DNA of 60,039 nt from Methanothrix harundinacea (GCA_002502785.1 DAQG01000088.1:1-60039); one strand, 5' to 3'. Positions 8,256-18,008 are shown, counted from the stretch's first letter. A program made the numbers and translations. Notes: generated by a model not told the origin, from the sequence alone.

Positions 8256-8966
8256 CTATGCAGCTTTGGACTTAGCCGCAGCCTTCTTCGCCTCGGCCGC
8301 GGCCGCCAGCTTCGCAGCTTCTGCGGCCTTCTCGGCTCTCTGGGCCTTGCCCTTGAGCATCTTCAGCTTGACGAGGTTGTCTCTTTCCATCTCTTCCAGA
8401 GCGAAGCCGATGAACCGGACGGTATCGTGGATGTCGGGAATCACTTTGAACTCCAGAGCGTTCACTCGTCTCTTGGTGGCTTCAATGTCATCCACTAGCT
8501 TTATCAGAGCGGTCTCCACCTCTGCAGCGGTGATGATCTTGTCCACAAGGCTCTCGTAGGCGTCAGCAGCTTCGTCGATGGCAGCGCTCGTACCGATGAT
8601 GCCGTATCCACGCTCAAACATCTGCTTTTGTACAGAATCTGCCGTAATCTTCGGCACAATGACGCCCATGATGTTCCTGCTTTCCAGCTCTACAGCCGGC
8701 TCTTTCTGGAGGGCGAAGGCGACGCTCTTGATCGCTAAGGCGCCCTCAGTTGCCTTGGCCATGTTGAGGCTCTGCTGTGCTCTGATGAAGTCATCGACCA
8801 GCTCCTGGCGGATGGTCTTCGCCTGGGTGAGGACCTCAAAAAATTCGATCATCAGACCGTCACGCTTCATCTTCAGAAGATTGTGACCCATCTGAGCGAC
8901 CTTGATCCTCTTCTTGAGAGCGATCAGGACTGCCCTAGTCGGCTTCGTCCCTCTGATTACGGCCAT
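8256..8966 (-). CDS. atpD: A-type ATP synthase subunit D
   Basis: A 236-residue central-stalk rotor subunit. It is mostly predicted long antiparallel coiled coil, starting with the family hallmark RGTKPTRAVLIALKKRIKVA and containing the paired helices RQELVDDFIRAQQSL and KRRVNALEFKVIPDIHDT. It transmits rotation between the A3B3 head and the c ring in the cytoplasmic membrane. The C-terminus is an Ala/Lys-rich tail, longer than the conserved core. It starts four bases after the subunit B stop, so translation is probably coupled. Confidence 0.96.
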   Translation of the reverse strand: MAVIRGTKPTRAVLIALKKRIKVAQMGHNLLKMKRDGLMIEFFEVLTQAKTIRQELVDDFIRAQQSLNMAKATEGALAIKSVAFALQKEPAVELESRNIMGVIVPKITADSVQKQMFERGYGIIGTSAAIDEAADAYESLVDKIITAAEVETALIKLVDDIEATKRRVNALEFKVIPDIHDTVRFIGFALEEMERDNLVKLKMLKGKAQRAEKAAEAAKLAAAAEAKKAAAKSKAA

Positions 8967-8970
8967 GATC

Positions 8971-10353
8971 TCACTCTTTCTTCCTGTACCTGGGGTGGTA
9001 CTTCTTTATGAGGTGGTCGTCGATCCTCGTGAGCATCGTCTCGGGAAGGGCTTGGAGAAGGTTCCATCCGATGTCCAGAGTATCAAAGATGCTCCGGTCC
9101 TCGTCTCTGCCCTGGTTGACGAACTTCTGCTCGAAGGCGTCGGCGAACTCCAGGACGAGCCGGTCCCTCTCTGAGAGAGCTTCCTTACCGACGATGGCCA
9201 CAAGGCCTCTCAGATCGCAGCCCTCTGCATAGTAAGCGTAGAGCTGGTCAGATACCGCCCTGTGATCCTCTCGGGTGTGACCTGCACCGATGCCGGAGTT
9301 CATCAGCCTGCTGAGGGAAGGCCTGATGTCGATGGGCGGGTAGATGCCCTTTCGGTGAAGCTCACGAGATATGATGAGCTGACCTTCGGTGATGTAGCCG
9401 CTGAGGTCGGGTATCGGGTGAGTTATGTCGTCGCCGGGCATGGTGAGGATGGGGAACTGGGTGATGGACCCCTTCTTACCGGTGATGATTCCCGCACGCT
9501 CGTACTGGATGGCAAGATCGGTGTACATGTAACCGGGGTATCCTCTTCGGCCGGGCACCTCTTCACGAGCGGCCCCCATCTGTCTCATGGCCTCACAGTA
9601 GTTGGTCATGTCGGTGTAAATGACCAGCACGTGCATATCGAGGTCGAAGGCCAGATACTCAGCGGTGGTCAGGCCGAGCCTTGGTGTGAGCAGCCTCTCG
9701 ACAGCGGGGTCGTCGGCCAGGTTCAGGAAGATGACGGCCCTCTCAAGAGCGCCTGTCCTCTCGAAGTCGGCCATGAAGTTCTGAGCTTCCTCGTTGGTTA
9801 TGCCCATAGCGCAGAAGACCACGGCGAAGGACTCGGCCTCTCCGAGGGCCTTGGCCTGACGGGCGATCTGCAGAGCTACGTCGTTGTGGGGAAGACCTGC
9901 ACCAGAGAAGATGGGCAGCTTCTGGCCCCTGACGAGAGTGTTAGTCCCGTCGATGGTCGAGATGCCGGTCTGGATGAAAGCTCTTGGCTTCTCTCTGGCG
10001 GCGGGGTTGATGGCAGCGCCTGCGATCTCCCTCTCGACATCGGGGACGATTGGCGGGCCGCCATCTTTGGGCTGGCCTGATCCGGAGAGAACTCTCCCGA
10101 CGATGTCAGGGGAGAGGGGCATCTTGATCACGTCGCCGGTGAACTTGACGGAACTCTCCTTGCCAAGTCCGCCGGTTCCCTCGAACACCTGGACGACCAC
10201 GATTTCGTTGGAGGTGTCCAGAACCTGGCCTCTCTTCATCTCTCCCTTCTCGGTTCGGATCTCCACGAGCTCGTTGTAACCTACGGGCTCGGTCTTCTCG
10301 ACGAAGAGGAGAGGGCCTTTGATCTCGTTAATCGTTTTGTACTCCTTGGTCAT
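8971..10353 (-). CDS. atpB: A-type ATP synthase subunit B
   Basis: The 460-residue non-catalytic nucleotide-binding subunit of the A3B3 head. It has the beta-barrel N-terminus (YKTINEIKGPLLFVEKTEPV), the modified nucleotide-site region QKLPIFSGAGLPHNDVALQI, which replaces a canonical P-loop, and the conserved GYPGYMYTDLA segment. Length is normal for the family. It starts 12 bases downstream of the subunit A stop in the operon. Confidence 0.97.
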   Translation of the reverse strand: MTKEYKTINEIKGPLLFVEKTEPVGYNELVEIRTEKGEMKRGQVLDTSNEIVVVQVFEGTGGLGKESSVKFTGDVIKMPLSPDIVGRVLSGSGQPKDGGPPIVPDVEREIAGAAINPAAREKPRAFIQTGISTIDGTNTLVRGQKLPIFSGAGLPHNDVALQIARQAKALGEAESFAVVFCAMGITNEEAQNFMADFERTGALERAVIFLNLADDPAVERLLTPRLGLTTAEYLAFDLDMHVLVIYTDMTNYCEAMRQMGAAREEVPGRRGYPGYMYTDLAIQYERAGIITGKKGSITQFPILTMPGDDITHPIPDLSGYITEGQLIISRELHRKGIYPPIDIRPSLSRLMNSGIGAGHTREDHRAVSDQLYAYYAEGCDLRGLVAIVGKEALSERDRLVLEFADAFEQKFVNQGRDEDRSIFDTLDIGWNLLQALPETMLTRIDDHLIKKYHPRYRKKE

Positions 10354-10365
10354 TGTGAACCACCC

Positions 10366-12099
10366 TCATGACATCGTCTTGAACTCGCTCTCCATCTGAG
10401 CCAGCACCTTCTTCAGCTCGGGCTCGTAGTCCTCAAGAAGCCTGACCTTTGCCAGAGCATCCTTCGAGGGCGTTCCGAGGATCACATCGGTTGGCACGCC
10501 GCGGGCGAGAGCACCAAAGGCCTGATCCCTGAAAGCCAGGATCGCCTCGAGCAGGTCGAACTGCTTCTTGTAGGGACAGAAAGTGTCCACCGGGTGGAAG
10601 GCGCTCTGAGCCAGCCAGAAGTTGATGATCATCCTCGCTACCTCAAGGGTGAGCTGCTGATCCTCTGGCAGAGCATCGGATCCGACCAGCATGACGATCT
10701 CTTCTAGCTCCGCGTTCTCCTGGAGAATCTCCATGGCTCGCCTCTTGTTCTTGTTCCAGTCAGGTGAGACGTTCTCACTGAACCAGGGCTCAAGGGCCAG
10801 GTCGTAGAGAGAGTAGCTGTCCAGCCAGTTGATGGACGGGAAGTGACGCCTCTGAGTGAGCTTCGAGTCGAGTGCCCAGAATACCTTAGTGATACGGAGG
10901 GTGTTCTGAGTAACGGGCTCGGTGAAGTCTCCGCCGGGAGGACTGACCGCGCCGACGATGCTGATGGAACCCTCAGTACCCTCAAGAGTGGTCACCCTAC
11001 CAGACCTCTCGTAGAAGTCGGCGAGCCTCGCTCCGAGGTAAGCGGGATATCCTTCCTCACCAGGCATCTCTTCAAGACGGCTGGAGAGCTCTCTCATCGC
11101 CTCGGCCCACCTGGAGGTGGAGTCCGCGGTCATCATCACGTCGTATCCCATGTCCCTGTAGTACTCCGCAGTGGTGATCCCAGTGTAGATGGAAGCCTCT
11201 CTCGCAGCCACGGGCATGTTGGAGGTGTTGGCGTAGACGATGGACCTCTCCATCAGAGGCCTGTCGGTCCTGGGGTCCACAAGCTCGGGGAACTCGTGAA
11301 GCAGGTCGGCCATCTCGTTGCCGCGCTCACCACAGCCGACGTAGACGACGATGTCGACGTCTGACCACTTGGAGAGGGTCTGCTGCATGACAGTCTTCCC
11401 AGTGCCGAACCCGCCGGGGATGGCCGCGGTTCCGCCCTTGGCCAGGGAGAAGAAGCCGTCGATGACCCTCTGTCCCGTCCTCAAGGGAATGGTTGGTGCT
11501 TGCTTGATCCTTGAAGGCCTAGCTCTACGGACTGGCCAGTACTGGATCATGGGAAGCTCTGTTCCGTCCTCGAGCACGCAGATCGTCTCTTCGACGGTGA
11601 AGTTCCCGGACTTGATCTCCTTTATGGTACCCCTCTTGTCTGGGGGCATCATTATCTTGTGCTTGATGAGGAGCTGCTCCTGGACAGTTCCGATAGTCTG
11701 TCCGGGCTCCACCTTGTCGCCCTTCTTCACGACTGGGGTGAACTCCCACTTCTTCTTGTGATCAATACCATCAACGAAAAGACCTCTGCTGATGAAGTTT
11801 CCAGAAGCCTCCACCAGCTGGGGAAGAGATCTCTGGATGCCGTCATAAATAGAGGTAAGAATTCCTGGACCGAGTTGTGCTACCAGCGGTGCACCGGTTT
11901 CCTTTACAGGCTCGCCTGGCTTCACGCCCGCGGTATCTTCGTATACCTGAATGATGTGCTTGTCCCCGGCGATGCCGATGATCTCGCTCATCAGCCCCTC
12001 TTCGCCGACCAGGACCAGGTCATACATGTGAGACTTAAGACCTGTAGCCTGCACCACCGGCCCGGCAATTCTATGAACTTTGCCCGTGCCTACTTCCAT
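10366..12099 (-). CDS. atpA: A-type ATP synthase catalytic subunit A
   Basis: The 577-residue catalytic subunit that makes or hydrolyses ATP. It carries the Walker A sequence GGFGTGKTVMQQ, the downstream CGERGNEM with the catalytic Glu, and the bulge (non-homologous) region with KWEFTPVVKKGD that marks A/V-type A subunits. No intein is present. The start overlaps the end of subunit F by 10 bases, which indicates tight translational coupling. Confidence 0.98.
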   Translation of the reverse strand: MEVGTGKVHRIAGPVVQATGLKSHMYDLVLVGEEGLMSEIIGIAGDKHIIQVYEDTAGVKPGEPVKETGAPLVAQLGPGILTSIYDGIQRSLPQLVEASGNFISRGLFVDGIDHKKKWEFTPVVKKGDKVEPGQTIGTVQEQLLIKHKIMMPPDKRGTIKEIKSGNFTVEETICVLEDGTELPMIQYWPVRRARPSRIKQAPTIPLRTGQRVIDGFFSLAKGGTAAIPGGFGTGKTVMQQTLSKWSDVDIVVYVGCGERGNEMADLLHEFPELVDPRTDRPLMERSIVYANTSNMPVAAREASIYTGITTAEYYRDMGYDVMMTADSTSRWAEAMRELSSRLEEMPGEEGYPAYLGARLADFYERSGRVTTLEGTEGSISIVGAVSPPGGDFTEPVTQNTLRITKVFWALDSKLTQRRHFPSINWLDSYSLYDLALEPWFSENVSPDWNKNKRRAMEILQENAELEEIVMLVGSDALPEDQQLTLEVARMIINFWLAQSAFHPVDTFCPYKKQFDLLEAILAFRDQAFGALARGVPTDVILGTPSKDALAKVRLLEDYEPELKKVLAQMESEFKTMS

Positions 12100-12389
12100 A
12101 AATCAACACCTATTGCCCTTTTAATCTTCTCTCTCATCTCTGTGCTCTGCTCAGTTCCGATGGCAATCACCGTTGGCTTGACAGAATCGGCCAGCGTTCC
12201 CCTCAGCCTTGAGGGGAGATTGTTGAAATCCGACTGGTTCAAGACCAGAATGCCAACATCAGGGTCCGCCATGACCTCCTCAATCTTCGAGATCAGCTCA
12301 TCTTCTGAAGCGGCATCGTAAGCCTTTCGTATCCCAGCCAGGGTGAAACCGATTACAGAATCACCACTGCCGATAACAGCAATCTGCAT
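12090..12389 (-). CDS. atpF: A-type ATP synthase subunit F
   Basis: A 99-residue stalk subunit. Its N-terminal alpha/beta fold (MQIAVIGSGDSVIGFTLAGI) and the C-terminal helix that can reach the catalytic head are typical. It associates with D on the rotor. The ATG shares one base with the stop of subunit C and the gene overlaps the start of subunit A. Confidence 0.95.
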   Translation of the reverse strand: MQIAVIGSGDSVIGFTLAGIRKAYDAASEDELISKIEEVMADPDVGILVLNQSDFNNLPSRLRGTLADSVKPTVIAIGTEQSTEMREKIKRAIGVDLWK

Positions 12390-13432
12390 TACGCCACCAC
12401 CTGTTCTTCGATGAGCTCAGCAGAAAGACCCGCCTCTTTGCCGCGGACGATCTTCCTGATGTTTGAAACTTCGGTATCCTTGCTTACGATGTAACCGAGC
12501 ACCGGTAGGATGGACAGCGGATGATAGTTTGACAGTGCCCAAGCATACCTCACAAGGTAAGCCCTGAGGCGCGCCTCTATTCGGCTCACGCTGCCGCCTT
12601 CACCCACGACGTCCGAGATGGCGCTCCAGAAGGGATATCCCTCAAGTCCCCTGACGAACTCGTTATAGGACTGACCTGCCATCCGGCTCAGCTCTTCGTG
12701 GAGCTTCCCGCCGGGGATCAGGTTTTCCTGTATTACGCTTGCCTCGATTCCGGCTTTGTTCATCCGGAAGAGGGTGACCAGGTTCTTGACGTCTATCTCC
12801 TTTCGGACGTACTTCAGCAGGAGGCCGCCTCCGACGGAGAGGGTGCCGCCCACGGCACGTTCCATCCTGAAGTAGTACAGCTTGTCCAGGGCGTTCTCCA
12901 CCGAAGAGAGCATTTTTCCATCGTACTGGGCCAGAGCCTCATAGTAGTCGGTCCCATCGAAGGCCTGTATGACCTCCTCGACCCTCTCCTTCTTGGCCAG
13001 ACCCTCAAGGAACTCCGGATCCAGCTCGCCAGCAGGCACGAGGTACTTCATGATATCCTCTTCGCTGGCCCCATAGAACTTGCCTCGGAGTATCGTCTTG
13101 ATGTTCCAGATGTCCCAACGCCTCAGGTACTCGAGAATGAGGAACTGAGGTTCATCGATCGAGACCCGCAGGAGTTTCCTGTAGGTCTTTGCAAGGTTGG
13201 CGAAGGTGGCATACTCCACGAGCTCAGCGCCAGAGTAATCCTTCGCTATCGAATCGATCTCTTCCTTGTATTGGGTCTCCTCCAGGTACCGCGTAATCTC
13301 TGGTATTTCCATGCCCAGCATTCTCTGATACATTTCACGGGGTATGAGTTTGGTCTTCATCGCCCGAACTCTGCCCGTAATGTATGCATACTTCACCGGT
13401 TTTCCGAACTTCGGCAAACGTAGTACCGGCAT
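12389..13432 (-). CDS. atpC: A-type ATP synthase subunit C
   Basis: A 347-residue homologue of V-ATPase subunit d, the funnel that links the central stalk to the c ring. It is all-alpha with the repeated segments YAYITGRVRAMKTKLIP and DIWNIKTILRGKFYG. I chose ATG 13432 (MPVLRLPKFGK), four bases after the subunit E stop and with GGTGAG upstream. An in-frame TTG at 13444 would overlap subunit E and adds four unconserved residues. Confidence 0.95.
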   Translation of the reverse strand: MPVLRLPKFGKPVKYAYITGRVRAMKTKLIPREMYQRMLGMEIPEITRYLEETQYKEEIDSIAKDYSGAELVEYATFANLAKTYRKLLRVSIDEPQFLILEYLRRWDIWNIKTILRGKFYGASEEDIMKYLVPAGELDPEFLEGLAKKERVEEVIQAFDGTDYYEALAQYDGKMLSSVENALDKLYYFRMERAVGGTLSVGGGLLLKYVRKEIDVKNLVTLFRMNKAGIEASVIQENLIPGGKLHEELSRMAGQSYNEFVRGLEGYPFWSAISDVVGEGGSVSRIEARLRAYLVRYAWALSNYHPLSILPVLGYIVSKDTEVSNIRKIVRGKEAGLSAELIEEQVVA

Positions 13433-13436
13433 GGAC

Positions 13437-13985
13437 TCACCCAAACAGGATCTTGGAAACGTCTTTCATGGACTTGCTGAATGCTTCACTCGCCAGAGTT
13501 TCGTAGGTGTGATCGTAGCTCATTGACCCATCTTCGCTCTCTATCACGACGCCGCCAGCGGTATCAACAGTCCCGGCATAATTAGGGGAAAGGGAAGCGA
13601 CGAAGGTCTGGTCCTTCTTGCTGGACTTGACCTTCATCTCCTTCAGGTTGTAGGGCTTGACGATCTCCCTGATCAGATCCTCGTTCTCCTTCTCCGGCAG
13701 CTTTGATACCGCCTCGACGAGCTTATTACGAGTCTCTTCCAGGAGATCCTTGCGCATGTTCAGCTCCGCCCTCTTCACCTGAAGATGAGCACTTGATATT
13801 ACTCTGCGCTCGAGAGCCTCTACAGCGCGGTCTGCCTCTCCCTCTTTTTCGGACTTGATTTCCGCGGCACGTTCTCTGGCTTCATTAAGTATTCTTGCGA
13901 CCTCTTGCTCGGTCTCGGCGTTTATCTCCGCGACCTTGTCTTTGCTGGTTGCAAGAATGTCCTCAACTACTGCGTCTAGTGCCAT
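13437..13985 (-). CDS. atpE: A-type ATP synthase subunit E
   Basis: A 182-residue peripheral-stalk subunit. Residues about 1-80 form a long charged helix (KVAEINAETEQEVARILNEA) that pairs with subunit H as a right-handed coiled coil. The C-terminal globular half contacts the top of the A3B3 head. Length is slightly short but within family range. It precedes C in the operon and follows the proteolipid gene. Confidence 0.94.
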   Translation of the reverse strand: MALDAVVEDILATSKDKVAEINAETEQEVARILNEARERAAEIKSEKEGEADRAVEALERRVISSAHLQVKRAELNMRKDLLEETRNKLVEAVSKLPEKENEDLIREIVKPYNLKEMKVKSSKKDQTFVASLSPNYAGTVDTAGGVVIESEDGSMSYDHTYETLASEAFSKSMKDVSKILFG

Positions 13986-14014
13986 TCCTCTCGACCTCGC
14001 TCAGGATGGCGAAT

Positions 14015-14272
14015 TCACGCGAAGGGCGTCCAGGCGAACATCAGGATCAGTGAAACAGCAAGACCGAAGATGATGAGAGTCTCGGGCAGAAGCATCAGGA
14101 ACAGACCCTTACCCAGGAAGCCGGGCTCCTCTGCCACGACACCTACCACAGCAGCTCCAATACCTTGCTCACCAACACCCGCACCGATACCGGCAAGTCC
14201 GGTCGCAAGACCGGCGCCAACAGCCAAAAGTCCGTACAGTATTCCACCATCGACTATAACTTCTACTACCAT
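14015..14272 (-). CDS. atpK: A-type ATP synthase proteolipid subunit K (c ring)
   Basis: An 85-residue, two-helix hairpin that forms the rotor ring in the membrane. Helix 1 is Gly/Ala-rich (LLAVGAGLATGLAGIGAGVG), and helix 2 holds the ion-binding Glu in LMLLPETLIIFGLAVS. It is a single hairpin, not the fused multi-hairpin forms of some methanogens. No Gln is seen in the middle of helix 1, where sodium-binding c subunits usually have one. This leans toward proton use but does not prove it. Confidence 0.95.
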   Translation of the reverse strand: MVVEVIVDGGILYGLLAVGAGLATGLAGIGAGVGEQGIGAAVVGVVAEEPGFLGKGLFLMLLPETLIIFGLAVSLILMFAWTPFA

Positions 14273-14305
14273 TTCCTTATCCCTCCGTTAGTTAATCCTA
14301 ATCAC

Positions 14306-16375
14306 TCAATCTCTCAAGAACCTTCGGACTCGTCCGAAGGGTGAATACTCAACTCCACCGCCATGCTGACTGTAGAACTTGGTGAACATCTCCACGTAGT
14401 GCAACCTGAGAGGATGCATGAACGGGGAGAGAATTCCAAGAAGCAGGTTGATGAAGTGAACCATGATCAACACAACTATACCAACAACGATCGCTATCGT
14501 CGTGAATCCTTCGTGTGCTCCGCCGCTCAGCATTGGCATCAGCACGTAGAACGCCAGCTGATTTGCAGCGGAGGCCACACCCACCGATGCAAGGCCTATG
14601 GCCAGAAGTCGCAGGTAGGATATCAGGTTGCTCACAAAGAACGGTATGTGAGTCGCACCCATGACACCTTCGGGCCCCTTGATCATCATGACGATGGATA
14701 TGACGATGACCAGCGCGCTCAATAGCACCAGGGGGTTGCTCAAGCCACCGACGATCAATCCGAGCAGACCGAGGCCGAAGAAAACCTGGAAGAGAAGCAC
14801 AGGAAGCCTCTCGTAGTAGGCATGCCTCTTCTCGCCGTATGCGAGTTCGGTCTTGACACCAAGGATAGAACCGATACCGGTGTGGACAACACCAATGAAG
14901 ATGCTAACACCGATCAACACCAGAACAGAAGCCGTCGCCAGCCTGTACATGGGGAACATCGCCCCAGCGAAGCCGCTAAGGCCAGAAGGCCCGATCCTTC
15001 CAAGAGGACCGTAGAACCCGGCGCCGAAATCGATACCGACATGATGCGGATCTGCCACGGTGCCCAATAGGCCAACATGGTGAGCGCCACTGAATATGTA
15101 ATCCCACAGACCCAAGGGTCCGAAGATCTCGCCGAACAAGAAGCCGAATATTATGGCCCAGATGCTCGCTATGATCACGATGTTGATCAAAGACTGCCAA
15201 CCTGGTGTCCTGAACTTGCGCTTGAGCATGAACATCACTATCAGGGATATCACGCCGTATGCGACGTCGCCCAAGATCAGGCCGAACATCAAGGGGAAGA
15301 ATATGAATATCAGCAGTGTCGGGTCGAACTCTTTGTACTCGGGAATGGCGAAGAGGCGCGTGATCAGCTCGTAAGGCCGGACTATGCTGGGGTTCTGCAT
15401 CTTTGTGGGGATATCCTCACCGGTCTCCACCAGCTTATCAGCCTCGGCGCTCTCCAGCTTCTCAACCTGGACGCGTCCGCCTGCTGCGCTCTCAAGTTCC
15501 TTCTTCAGCGTCTCGTACTGGTCAGTCGGAAGCCAACCGTCAATCACGAAGGCGTTGTCGGTTGAAGCGAACCTCAGAGGCGACTCCGCTTTCTGGGACT
15601 GAATCGAGAGGTACTCGTCGACGGACAGGATAATGTCCTCGTGCTGAGCCCTGATGTCCTTCAGCCTCTTCTGCAGCGTGACCTTCTCATCCTCCAGCCT
15701 CTTGGCGTCGGACTCGAGTGTGCTTATGGCACCAGCAATGCTGCCGGTCGGTCCACGGGGTACGGATATCTCAGAGAAACCATGCTCACTGAGAACGCCC
15801 GAAACTTCGCCTGCTTTGTCCACCGGCACGAATACGGCTACTGCATTTGCGCCACCAGAACTGGCGGTGAATACCTCGTTTACGTATGAGACCTTTGATA
15901 CATCGGCCTCAACGGGAGAAGCGGCAGTGCCCACAAAGGCTGCAAGAGAATCATAGCCGTATAACAGCTCCAGATCGAGCGGCAGCCCGGCCAGAGGTTT
16001 CAGGGACTTAGCCTGATCCTGCTTGACCTTGACGTCGTTATCGATCACAGCGATTCGCTCGGCGGTGGCGATGACGTCGTCACCGACGTTACCGAGAATT
16101 CCGTCCATCTGTGAAAGCACCTGAGACTCAGGAAACTGTTTGTCAGGCATCTTGTCACTGATGTCCAGGTATCTCTCGATAGACCGGAGCTTTATGAGCT
16201 GTTCGGCATATTCAGACGCCTTTCCGATGGGCTTGCCCATCTCGAAGGATTCATCAGCACCAGAATAGTTGACGACATGCAACAGGTTTAGATCGTGCAA
16301 CTTCTCTATGACAGGTTCTATAACCTTATTCGACCCGGCGACGACAACACGACTCATCTCAACGGGTCTAAGCAT
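14306..16375 (-). CDS. atpI: A-type ATP synthase subunit I (a subunit)
   Basis: A 689-residue stator subunit. The soluble N-terminal half (about 1-350, with a coiled-coil stretch near residue 220-260) anchors peripheral stalks. The C-terminal half has about seven or eight membrane helices, which carry the ion half-channels, with the conserved FFPLMFGLILGDVAYGVISL segment. The start overlaps the end of subunit H by eight bases. Confidence 0.96.
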   Translation of the reverse strand: MLRPVEMSRVVVAGSNKVIEPVIEKLHDLNLLHVVNYSGADESFEMGKPIGKASEYAEQLIKLRSIERYLDISDKMPDKQFPESQVLSQMDGILGNVGDDVIATAERIAVIDNDVKVKQDQAKSLKPLAGLPLDLELLYGYDSLAAFVGTAASPVEADVSKVSYVNEVFTASSGGANAVAVFVPVDKAGEVSGVLSEHGFSEISVPRGPTGSIAGAISTLESDAKRLEDEKVTLQKRLKDIRAQHEDIILSVDEYLSIQSQKAESPLRFASTDNAFVIDGWLPTDQYETLKKELESAAGGRVQVEKLESAEADKLVETGEDIPTKMQNPSIVRPYELITRLFAIPEYKEFDPTLLIFIFFPLMFGLILGDVAYGVISLIVMFMLKRKFRTPGWQSLINIVIIASIWAIIFGFLFGEIFGPLGLWDYIFSGAHHVGLLGTVADPHHVGIDFGAGFYGPLGRIGPSGLSGFAGAMFPMYRLATASVLVLIGVSIFIGVVHTGIGSILGVKTELAYGEKRHAYYERLPVLLFQVFFGLGLLGLIVGGLSNPLVLLSALVIVISIVMMIKGPEGVMGATHIPFFVSNLISYLRLLAIGLASVGVASAANQLAFYVLMPMLSGGAHEGFTTIAIVVGIVVLIMVHFINLLLGILSPFMHPLRLHYVEMFTKFYSQHGGGVEYSPFGRVRRFLRD

Positions 16376-16694
16376 GCAACAACCCCATAAACTCCTTTAA
16401 CAGATGTTCAACCGCAGCGTTTACCTTGCCGCTGGCGCTGCTCTTCGTTGCATTGACCTTCTTCATGCCGTCGTCGATGATCGCTTGCTTCTTGGACTGG
16501 ACTCCTTTCTCGGCATCGGCAAGACGCTTCCCATAGTACTCTTGCGCTTCAGCCTCAGCGTTCCTCACCATGTTCGTTGCTTCGGCAGTGGCATCGGCGA
16601 TTCGCTTGTCTCGCTCTTGTTGGGCCCGCTCGATGCTGGCTTGAGCATCGGCTTCCGCCTGCTTAATCTTCGATAAGATTTCGTGTCTCGTCAT
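16368..16694 (-). CDS. atpH: A-type ATP synthase subunit H
   Basis: A 108-residue peripheral-stalk subunit and first gene of the operon. It is almost entirely helical and charged, with a long heptad-like run (QAEADAQASIERAQQERDKR) that forms the coiled coil with subunit E. A promoter with TATA lies about 95 bases upstream. Confidence 0.93.
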   Translation of the reverse strand: MTRHEILSKIKQAEADAQASIERAQQERDKRIADATAEATNMVRNAEAEAQEYYGKRLADAEKGVQSKKQAIIDDGMKKVNATKSSASGKVNAAVEHLLKEFMGLLHA

Positions 16695-16763
16695 CTGATC
16701 CCTCTACCCTCACTACATCCTTACCGTTTTCAGACAGCGCTACAATCACTCAAGCTGTGATAA

Positions 16764-16800
16764 ACGCTCTGAACTCATTACATGTAACAATATAAACTCT
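16764..16800 (-). promoter_or_regulatory. Promoter of the ATP synthase operon with adjacent palindrome
   Basis: On the minus strand a TATA element TTTATATT occupies 16796-16789. A perfect 10-base palindrome TTACATGTAA sits directly next to it at 16778-16787. Transcription should start near 16764, leaving a 5' leader of about 70 bases before atpH. The palindrome lies where a repressor would block factor binding or clearance. Function is inferred. Confidence 0.5.
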
Positions 16801-16838
16801 TCGGTTTTGGGGGATTTCGTCTCCCGTTCTGGAATATC

Positions 16839-18008
16839 TCATCGAGACCAGAACCTCAACGCCGCTTCCAGTTCTTTGTGACTTTTGGCGTACTCCTCCG
16901 CCGAAACGCCCGTCTTCCAGGCCTCCACCGCCTGGACCATCGCCCTCGCGCCTCCGGTGGTCCCCCAAGGATGACCGTGAACTCCTCCGCCTGCCTGGAC
17001 TATGCAGTCGGTGCCGTAGCCGTCGAGGTTGGGGCGGACGTTCCCAGGATGGACGCCTCCCGAGGCGACGGGGAAGACGGAGCGTAGGCCGTACCAGTCG
17101 TCCCGGAGAGCGTCCCCGCAACTGTCGTTCTCCTCCCTGTCACCGGCCATCTTGCCGAGGTAGCTTCCCGTGTGGAGGTTCGTGCCCCCCGCCATCCTGA
17201 CGAGCCTGCATATGGGGACCATCGATATGCCGTGACTTTTGTCCCGGGTGAAGGCTCCGTGCATCGTCCTGTGGACGTGAATCGGAAACTTGACCCCCAG
17301 GGACAGAACTTCAAGGGCCGAGAACCCAGCAGTGAGAACGTCCACCATCACCATGTTGGCGCCGCGACCAATCACGTCCTCGGCCCGTTCCAGGATCTCT
17401 TCCGCGCCACAGGTGACGTTGACGGCGTAGAAGGCCTTCTTGCCGGTCTCGTCCTCGACCTTGGATAGCTCCGCCATTACGGCTTCCACCCTTTCGTCTA
17501 TGGGACAGAAGGACTGGTCGGTCAGGGTCTCGTCGTCCTTGATCAGATCAAGGCCGCCCCTCACAGCCTGGCCTGCCACCTCTGCCGTGTCCTCAGGGCT
17601 GAGGCCGACCTTCGGCTTGATTATCGTCCCCACCAGAGGCCGATCGAAGACACTGAGGATCTTGCGAGCCTCCTTGATACCAAACTTTGGACCTTTGTGA
17701 GCCAGAACCAGGCTCTGGGGGAATACTACGTCCAGGAGCCTGACCTTCTTGAGATCCCCCAGGCCGAAGAGGTTTCCGGCTATGACGGATAAGTACTGAG
17801 GGATGTTTCCCGGCTCGAAGAGCTCTTCGGGAAAGGCGATGTACGCGAAGTTTCCCTCGGCTTTGATCACCCTAGCAGCGAGGTCTGATGCCAGCCGCTC
17901 TCGCTCGACCTCGGTCCATGTTCCTGTCGACTGCTCGGCAGCGATCGCCTCTGCGGCCTTCTCGATTGAGAGGTCGGTTTCAACGTAATATTTTGCGATG
18001 ACTTCCAT
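16839..18008 (-). CDS. rbcL: Form III RuBisCO large subunit
   Basis: A 389-residue archaeal ribulose-1,5-bisphosphate carboxylase. Active-site residues are intact: AAEQSTGTW (Glu-60 equivalent), Asn in AGNLFG, KPKVGL (Lys131), carbamylated Lys157 with Asp159 and Glu160 in LIKDDE, HVHRTMH (His246), loop-6 Lys286 in GKMAGD, and SGG at 317-319. It is shorter than the roughly 440-residue Thermococcus form III because the N-terminus is trimmed and a segment after GTW is missing. This resembles the compact enzymes of some methanogens. It makes 3-phosphoglycerate, either from AMP-derived ribose bisphosphate or in a hexulose-phosphate cycle. The ribose-1,5-bisphosphate isomerase at 31234 supports the AMP route. 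Confidence 0.95.
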   Translation of the reverse strand: MEVIAKYYVETDLSIEKAAEAIAAEQSTGTWTEVERERLASDLAARVIKAEGNFAYIAFPEELFEPGNIPQYLSVIAGNLFGLGDLKKVRLLDVVFPQSLVLAHKGPKFGIKEARKILSVFDRPLVGTIIKPKVGLSPEDTAEVAGQAVRGGLDLIKDDETLTDQSFCPIDERVEAVMAELSKVEDETGKKAFYAVNVTCGAEEILERAEDVIGRGANMVMVDVLTAGFSALEVLSLGVKFPIHVHRTMHGAFTRDKSHGISMVPICRLVRMAGGTNLHTGSYLGKMAGDREENDSCGDALRDDWYGLRSVFPVASGGVHPGNVRPNLDGYGTDCIVQAGGGVHGHPWGTTGGARAMVQAVEAWKTGVSAEEYAKSHKELEAALRFWSR

